DNA of 64,000 bases from Streptomyces abyssomicinicus (GTDB taxonomy: Bacteria > Actinomycetota > Actinomycetes > Streptomycetales > Streptomycetaceae). A program made the translations under genes and the position numbers. Shown piece by piece: positions 58,995-64,000 of this stretch (position 1 is the first letter of the stretch; every line of letters begins with the position of its first letter). The notes beneath the pieces are model-generated. The model was not told where the DNA came from, made no database searches, and saw only the letters and a list, made by a program, of their open reading frames with translations. The stretch spans positions 191,872 through 255,871 of the forward strand of contig NZ_BBZI01000006.1 in assembly GCF_008974245.1 (NCBI RefSeq), given 5' to 3'.

Positions 58995-60188
58995 TCAGCC
59001 GAGCGCGCTCTTGGCCCGCCACTCGGCCCACGGCACGTTCCAGGCGCCGAAGCCGTTGCCCGGTGCGACGACGCCCTTGGTGTCCTTGCCCTTGATCTCG
59101 AACGGGTCGCCCGGGCGGACCTGGTCGTAGAACCAGGCGGCGTCCGCGTCGCTCATGCCGATGCATCCGGAGCTCATGTTGGCCTTGCCGAACCACCTGT
59201 CGTTCCACGGCGCGGCATGGGCGTACATGCCGGACCAGGTCAGCCGCATCGACTTGTCGACCATCTTGTCGTAGGCGTCGGCGAGCCCGACCGTCTCGGA
59301 GTTCATGTTGATCGTGCCCTCCTTCGCCATCAGCACCGCCGTGCCGCGCCAGGAGCGCTTGTCGCCGCCGGGGGTGCCGCCGGAGACCGGGATCGTGCGG
59401 ACCGCCTTCCCGTCCCGCTCCAGGGTGAGCTGCTTCCGGTCGAGGTCGACCTTGACGACCTGGCCCGTGCCGACGGTGAAGCGGGTGGTGTAGTCGCGGA
59501 CGAACCAGCCGCCGTCGCCGGAGTCGGTGCCGTTCAGCTCGGCCTCGAGAGTGACCTTCGTACCGGGCTTCCAGTACTGCCTGGGACGCCAGTCGATCCG
59601 GTCGCGGCCGGAGTGGTCCTCCAGCCAGGCCCAGGAGCCCTCGGTGCCGTTCGAGGTGGTGAGCTTCAACTGCCGTTCGACGGCGGCCTTGTCGGTGACC
59701 GGGTTGTCGAAGACGAGGGAGACCGGCTGGGCGATGCCGACGGTGCTGTCCGCGCCGGGCCGCCAGTCCACCTTGTTGACCTTGTCGGCCCCGGCCGTGG
59801 TGAACACGGACGTGGCGGTGTTCCTCGTGCCGGCCTTCGTCGTGGTCACGGCGGTGACCGTGTACGAGGTACCGGGGACCGCCTTGCGGTCCGAGGCCCA
59901 CCTCGTGCGGTCGGCGGCGACCTTGCCGACGAGTTCGCGGCCCTCGTCGTCGGTCACCGCGACCGAGGTGAGCGTGCCGCCCGCCGCGGTGACCCGCACC
60001 GTGCCACCGGCCCGCACGCCCTTGCCCTTCGGCGTCACCGTCACCGTCGCGGTGCGGTCCTCCGCGGCCTGGGAGCCGCCGCCCTTGGCGTCCTTCGCCG
60101 CATCGTCCGGTCCCGCTCCGGCTGAGCAGGCGGTGAGCGGCGCCAGCAGCACGGCCACCGCCGCGATGCGCACACGTATCTGGCTCAA
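58995..60188 (-). CDS. L,D-transpeptidase lipoprotein
   Basis: A 397-residue secreted peptidoglycan enzyme. The signal ends in a lipobox (APLTAC). Two Ig-like domains (about residues 50-250) precede the YkuD catalytic domain. The active-site motif is HAAPWND then MSSGCIGMSD with catalytic Cys342, the actinobacterial SxGC variant. It makes 3-3 cross-links or attaches proteins. TTG is the likely start, with GGAGG 5 bases before it. It diverges from the FemX-MurJ genes, so envelope functions cluster here. Confidence 0.92.
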   Translation of the reverse strand: MSQIRVRIAAVAVLLAPLTACSAGAGPDDAAKDAKGGGSQAAEDRTATVTVTPKGKGVRAGGTVRVTAAGGTLTSVAVTDDEGRELVGKVAADRTRWASDRKAVPGTSYTVTAVTTTKAGTRNTATSVFTTAGADKVNKVDWRPGADSTVGIAQPVSLVFDNPVTDKAAVERQLKLTTSNGTEGSWAWLEDHSGRDRIDWRPRQYWKPGTKVTLEAELNGTDSGDGGWFVRDYTTRFTVGTGQVVKVDLDRKQLTLERDGKAVRTIPVSGGTPGGDKRSWRGTAVLMAKEGTINMNSETVGLADAYDKMVDKSMRLTWSGMYAHAAPWNDRWFGKANMSSGCIGMSDADAAWFYDQVRPGDPFEIKGKDTKGVVAPGNGFGAWNVPWAEWRAKSALG

Positions 60189-60378
60189 CGGAGCCTCCGT
60201 CCATGGTGGTCGGGCTGGAACACGGCGACTGTAGGGCCGAGGACGCGCAGGTGAGCGGTGGTGCGGGCCATGTGACGGCGACTGCAGAGCAACGGTCATG
60301 GTCCGGTCACATTCGCCGCGCGCAGCGGTCACGGACGGCTGTGAGCATCCTCCGCATTCCCACAGAGAGGCTCACACC

Positions 60379-61551
60379 GTGTCAGCGATGCTCATGACGG
60401 CCGCCCGCGGCCAGGAAACACCGCTGGGGGCCATCACCGCCGAGACCTACCGTTCGTTCCTCTCCTCCGACGCGGGCTCGGAACTGGGCGCCGGGTTCCT
60501 GCAGTGCCCGTCCTGGGCGCAGGTCAAGGACGGCTGGCGGGCCCGGACGGTCGGCTGGGGACCCGATCCGGCGGCCGGCCGGCTCTCCGGAGTCGCTCTC
60601 GTCCTGCTGCGGCAGCTGCCGGGCACCCGCAAGTACTTCGCCTATCTGCCGGAAGGGCCGGTCGCCGACTGGGCCGACCCGGCCATCGACGGCTGGCTCG
60701 GCCCGCTGCTGAGGCATCTGCGCGCGTCGGGGGTGTTCGCCGTGCGGATCGGCCCCTCGCCCGTATACCGACGCTGGAGCGCGGCACGCCTCAAGTCGGC
60801 GACCGGGCCGGGCCGCAGGCTCTCCGACGTGCTCGCGAGCGAGGTGGACCCGCTGGGCACCGCCGTCGGCGAGCGGCTGCGGGCCCGCGGCTGGAACCGG
60901 TGCGGCGGCGAGGACGACGGGGACGCGCAGCCGCGCCACGTCTTCCGCATACCGCTCGCCGGGCGCACGCGGGAGGACCTGTGGTCCGGGCTCAACCAGG
61001 AGTGGCGGCGCAACGTCCGCCGAGCGCAGAAGTCGGGCGTCGAGGTGGTCGTCGGCAGCGCGGCCGACCTGCCGGAGTTCTACCGGCTGCTGCGCGTCAC
61101 CGAGGAGCGCGACGGATTCCGCCTCGGACGGTCCCTGCGGTACTACGAACGGCAGTACGCGGCCCTCAACGCCGAGGAGCCGGGCCGCATGCGGCTCTAC
61201 CTGGCCCGGTACGAGGGCGAGATCCTCGCCGCCCACACCATGATCCACGTCGGCCGCCGGATCTGGTACCAGACCGGTGCCTCCGCCGACCACCGCCGCG
61301 AGGTCCGGCCCTCCAACCTGCTGCAGTGGCGCATGCTGCTCGACGCCCACGCCCTGGGCGCCGACGTCTACGACATGCGCGGGGTGCCCTCCACCCTCGA
61401 CCCCGGCGACCGTCCGTACGGGCTGCTGCGCTGGAAGCTCGGCACCGGCGGCGAGGTCGTCGAGACCCTGGGAGAGTGGGAGAGACCGATGGACGGCCCG
61501 GCCAACCACGCGCTGTACCGCCTCTTCCAGACCTATCTGGCGCGCCGATGA
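60379..61551 (+). CDS. FemAB/FemX-like peptidyltransferase
   Basis: A 390-residue protein of the two-GNAT FemABX fold, which adds amino acids to lipid II from aminoacyl-tRNA. QCPSWAQVKDGW near the N-terminus, WRRNVRRAQKSGVEV in the middle and VRPSNLLQWRMLLDAHALGA with YDMRGVP toward the end are family landmarks. The GTG follows AGAGAGG by 8 bases. Its stop overlaps the murJ-like start in ATGA, so the two proteins are made together and probably act on the same lipid-linked precursor. Confidence 0.92.
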   Translation: MSAMLMTAARGQETPLGAITAETYRSFLSSDAGSELGAGFLQCPSWAQVKDGWRARTVGWGPDPAAGRLSGVALVLLRQLPGTRKYFAYLPEGPVADWADPAIDGWLGPLLRHLRASGVFAVRIGPSPVYRRWSAARLKSATGPGRRLSDVLASEVDPLGTAVGERLRARGWNRCGGEDDGDAQPRHVFRIPLAGRTREDLWSGLNQEWRRNVRRAQKSGVEVVVGSAADLPEFYRLLRVTEERDGFRLGRSLRYYERQYAALNAEEPGRMRLYLARYEGEILAAHTMIHVGRRIWYQTGASADHRREVRPSNLLQWRMLLDAHALGADVYDMRGVPSTLDPGDRPYGLLRWKLGTGGEVVETLGEWERPMDGPANHALYRLFQTYLARR

Positions 61552-63233
61552 GCGGCACCGCCGCGGCCGGACCGAAGGCCGGACCGAAGGCGGGGCCGCC
61601 GTCCGCGCTGCGCAGCGGCGCGATCATGGCCGCCGGGTCGGTCGTCTCCCGCGCCACCGGGTTCCTGCGGTCCGCGGTCGTCGCCGCGACGCTCGGCCTC
61701 GGGATGGCCGCCGACGGCTACGCGGTGGGCAACTCGGTCCCGACCGTCGTCTACGTCCTGCTGCTCGGCGGAGCGCTCAACGCCGTCTTCGTGCCGGAGC
61801 TGGTCAGGGCCGCGAAGGACCACGCGGACGGGGGCGCGGCCTACACCGACCGGCTGCTCACGGTGTGTGTGCCGGCGCTGCTCGTGCTGACGGTGGTGGC
61901 GGTGTGGGCGGCGCCGGCGATCGTCGGGGTCTACGCGGACTACCCGCCCCGGCAGCACGCGACGACGGTGGCGTTCGCCCGGTACTGCCTGCCCCAGATC
62001 TTCTTCCTCGGCCTGTTCACGCTGCTGGGACAGGTGCTCAACGCGCGGGGCCGCTTCGGGGCGATGATGTGGACGCCGGTCCTGAACAACGTCGTCGTCA
62101 TCGCGGTGTTCGGCCTCTGCCTGGCGGCCGGCCGGGGCGGGACGCTCACCGCGGGGGAGAGAGCACTGCTCGGGTGGGGCACCACGGCCGGCATCGTCGT
62201 CCAGGCGCTCGCGCTGCTGCCGTCGCTGCGGGCCGCCGGTTTCCGCTACCGGCCCCGGTTCGACTGGCGCGGCAGCGGTCTGACCCGTCCGCTGCGCTCC
62301 GCGGGCTGGCTGGTGCTGCTGGTGCTCAGCAACCAGGCCGCCTACTGGCTCACCACCAGGCTCGCGACCTCCGCCGGTGCCCGCGCCGCCGCCGAGCACG
62401 TCGAGGGCGCGGGATTCAGCGCCTACAACAACGCGTACACGCTGTGGATGGTGCCGCACGGCATCGTCACGGTCTCCCTGGTGACGGCGCTGATGCCGCG
62501 GATGAGCCGGTCGGCCGCCGACGGCGACACGGCGGCGGTCCGCCGGGACGCGGGGTACGCGCTGCGCACGAGCGGAGCCGTCATCGTGCCCGCCTCGTGC
62601 GCGCTGTTCGCCCTGGCACACCCGGCGACGGCGCTGGTCTTCCAGCACGGCAGGACCGGCCCGCAGGACATCGCCGTGCTCGCGGGCATCCTGATGGCCT
62701 TCGCCCCCGGACTGATCGCCTTCTCCGGCCAGTACGTGCTGTCCCGCTCCTTCTACGCCCTGTCCGACACGCGCACCCCCTTCCTGCTGAACCTGGTGAT
62801 CGCCGGTCTCCACGCGGGCCTGTCGTGGACGGCGTACCAGCTGCTTCCGGCGCGCTGGGCCGTGACCGGCATGGCGGGGGCCTACTCGCTGGCGCTGTTC
62901 GCGGGCTGGGCCGTCACCGCCCTGGTGCTGCACCGCCGGCTGACGCCTCGCGACGACCCCGCGGGCCCGCCGGGCACCCGGCGGCGCGGCCCCCGGCTGT
63001 GGCGTTCCGTCACCGTCGCCTCCCAGGCACGGCTCCTCGCCGCGGCCGTGCCCGCCACCCTGCTCGGCCTCGGCGCCGCCCGTGGGTCGCTCCCCGCCGG
63101 GCCGGCCGTCGCCGCCGGAGCCGGCGCACTGGTGATCGCCGCCGTCTTCGCCGTGCTCGCCCGCCCCCTGCGCCTCGCCGAGGTCGAGGCCCTCGTCACC
63201 GGCGCGGCCGCCCGGCTCCGCCGCCGGCCGTGA
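61548..63233 (+). CDS. MurJ/MviN-like lipid II flippase
   Basis: A 561-residue membrane protein with about 14 helices. Family features include the first helix GSVVSRATGFLRSAVVAATLG, then ADGYAVGNSVPTVVYVLLLGGAL and the loop NARGRFGAMMWTPVLNN. YNNAYTLWMVPHGIVTVSLVTALMPRMS follows. It is shorter than the main Streptomyces MurJ, which has a large extra domain, so it is probably a paralogue coupled to the FemX-like enzyme by a 4-bp overlap. It likely moves a modified lipid II or a related carrier. Confidence 0.9.
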   Translation: MSGTAAAGPKAGPKAGPPSALRSGAIMAAGSVVSRATGFLRSAVVAATLGLGMAADGYAVGNSVPTVVYVLLLGGALNAVFVPELVRAAKDHADGGAAYTDRLLTVCVPALLVLTVVAVWAAPAIVGVYADYPPRQHATTVAFARYCLPQIFFLGLFTLLGQVLNARGRFGAMMWTPVLNNVVVIAVFGLCLAAGRGGTLTAGERALLGWGTTAGIVVQALALLPSLRAAGFRYRPRFDWRGSGLTRPLRSAGWLVLLVLSNQAAYWLTTRLATSAGARAAAEHVEGAGFSAYNNAYTLWMVPHGIVTVSLVTALMPRMSRSAADGDTAAVRRDAGYALRTSGAVIVPASCALFALAHPATALVFQHGRTGPQDIAVLAGILMAFAPGLIAFSGQYVLSRSFYALSDTRTPFLLNLVIAGLHAGLSWTAYQLLPARWAVTGMAGAYSLALFAGWAVTALVLHRRLTPRDDPAGPPGTRRRGPRLWRSVTVASQARLLAAAVPATLLGLGAARGSLPAGPAVAAGAGALVIAAVFAVLARPLRLAEVEALVTGAAARLRRRP

Positions 63234-63313
63234 GGCACCCGGAACCGTGCAACCCTCCGCAACCGTGAACCTTCCTGAACCCGCCCCCTCCGACCCCCAG
63301 GGATACCCCGCAC

Positions 63314-63997
63314 ATGCCCCGCGTGCTCCTGATCGAAGACGACCCCTCCGTGCGCGAGGGCGTCGAGCTGGGACTGCGCCGCCGCGGCCACGAGGTCCGC
63401 ACGGCCGCCACCGGTGAGGCCGGCCTGGCCGCGCTCCGTACGTTCCGGCCCGACCTGCTCCTGCTGGACCTGATGCTGCCCGGCATGAACGGGGTCCAGG
63501 TCTGCCGCCGGGTGCGGGAGGACAGCCAGCTGCCCATCATCATGCTCACCGCCCGCGGCGACGACTTCGATGTCGTCGTCGGCCTTGAGGCCGGCGCCGA
63601 CGACTACATCGTCAAACCGGCCCGCACCGAGGTGATCGACGCCCGCATCCGGGCCGTGCTGCGCAGGATGGAGGTCCCGGGCAGCGGCCGGCCCGCCGTG
63701 GAGTTCCACGGGGACCTCGCCGTCGACCGCGTCGGCCTCACCGTCGCCAAGTCCGGCGAACGCCTCGCCCTGGCCCCCTCCGAGATGAAGCTGCTGCTCC
63801 ACCTGACCGCGGCGCCGGAGCAGGTGTTCAGCCGGCAGCAACTGCTCGAACACGTCTGGGAGCACAGCTACCACGGCGACGCCCGCCTCGTCGACGCCTG
63901 TGTCCGCAGGCTGCGCAACAAGATCGAGGACACCCCCGGCAGCCCTCGCTACATACAGACCCTGCGGGGCTTCGGCTACCGTTTCGGGCCCCTGTGA
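63314..63997 (+). CDS. OmpR-family response regulator
   Basis: A 227-residue two-component regulator. The receiver has the acidic pair Asp9-Asp10, phospho-acceptor Asp52 (LLLLDLMLPG) and Lys101 (YIVKPA). The winged-helix output ends VDACVRRLRNKIEDTPGSPR and YIQTLRGFGYRF. It starts 80 bp after the murJ-like gene on the same strand. A GTG overlapping its stop (63994) could start the partner kinase, which is outside the window. It may respond to envelope stress given its neighbours. Confidence 0.95.
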   Translation: MPRVLLIEDDPSVREGVELGLRRRGHEVRTAATGEAGLAALRTFRPDLLLLDLMLPGMNGVQVCRRVREDSQLPIIMLTARGDDFDVVVGLEAGADDYIVKPARTEVIDARIRAVLRRMEVPGSGRPAVEFHGDLAVDRVGLTVAKSGERLALAPSEMKLLLHLTAAPEQVFSRQQLLEHVWEHSYHGDARLVDACVRRLRNKIEDTPGSPRYIQTLRGFGYRFGPL

Positions 63998-64000
63998 CCG

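Noticed and set aside
63994..64000. Start of a sensor kinase overlapping the response regulator stop
   Set aside because: Only seven bases are in the window. The GTGA overlap is suggestive but cannot support a feature.

Overview
The window is high-GC actinobacterial chromosome with many GTG starts, strong AGGAGG ribosome sites and long antisense open frames. The gene content points firmly to Streptomyces: an AfsA/ScbR gamma-butyrolactone (GBL) signalling pair, two conservons (cvnABCD), an acyl-CoA carboxylase with an epsilon subunit, two c-di-GMP proteins, and a linked branched-chain amino acid and serine block. The gene set matches my memory of the S. coelicolor SCO5493-SCO5547 neighbourhood. 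That comparison is from memory, not a search.

Left edge (1-4.2 kb). This looks like the flank of a secondary-metabolite cluster. It holds the 3' end of an FAD aromatic hydroxylase, a GBL-receptor TetR gene, a divergent NmrA-type reductase, a 44-residue peptide that is 59% asparagine, and an AfsA-type butenolide synthase. Two sites resembling autoregulatory elements (ARE) lie upstream of the receptor and the synthase. A related perfect palindrome lies upstream of accB. The asparagine-rich peptide gene has an 11-bp-spaced heptamer direct repeat before a -10-like hexamer, as in SARP promoters.

4-20 kb. An acyl-CoA carboxylase beta gene (accB) is flanked by two epsilon-like genes. Two tandem conservons follow on the minus strand, each encoding a sensor-kinase-like protein, a roadblock protein, a DUF742 protein and a small GTPase. 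Then come a small protein with a duplicated TANPRRT motif, a fumarylacetoacetate-hydrolase-family enzyme and gltX overlapping by 8 bp.

20-46 kb. A lipoprotein and a serine hydrolase precede a 101-bp tandem-repeat region and a glycine-tailed TPM-like membrane protein. The amino acid block follows: citramalate synthase (cimA), ilvE, leuB, proline catabolism (pruA-putA with a divergent PucR-type regulator), a TetR/MFS pair with an operator-like repeat, serA, ilvC, ilvN and ilvB. The ilvB gene has a clear leader peptide (Ile-Leu-Val-Leu) and attenuator; cimA has a weaker candidate. A GGDEF protein with a degenerate EAL domain lies directly upstream of the ilvB leader.

45-64 kb. This part holds a 2-hydroxyacid dehydrogenase, an aldo/keto reductase, a PQQ-type sugar dehydrogenase lipoprotein, a truncated TetR remnant, gatCA / small membrane protein / gatB, an RmdB-like GGDEF-EAL protein with intact motifs, ligA and a MetE-like protein. 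The right end is a cell-envelope group: L,D-transpeptidase, FemX-like aminoacyltransferase, MurJ-like flippase and an OmpR-type response regulator whose partner kinase is probably just beyond the window.

I saw no tRNA or rRNA gene, insertion sequence, CRISPR array or replication origin.
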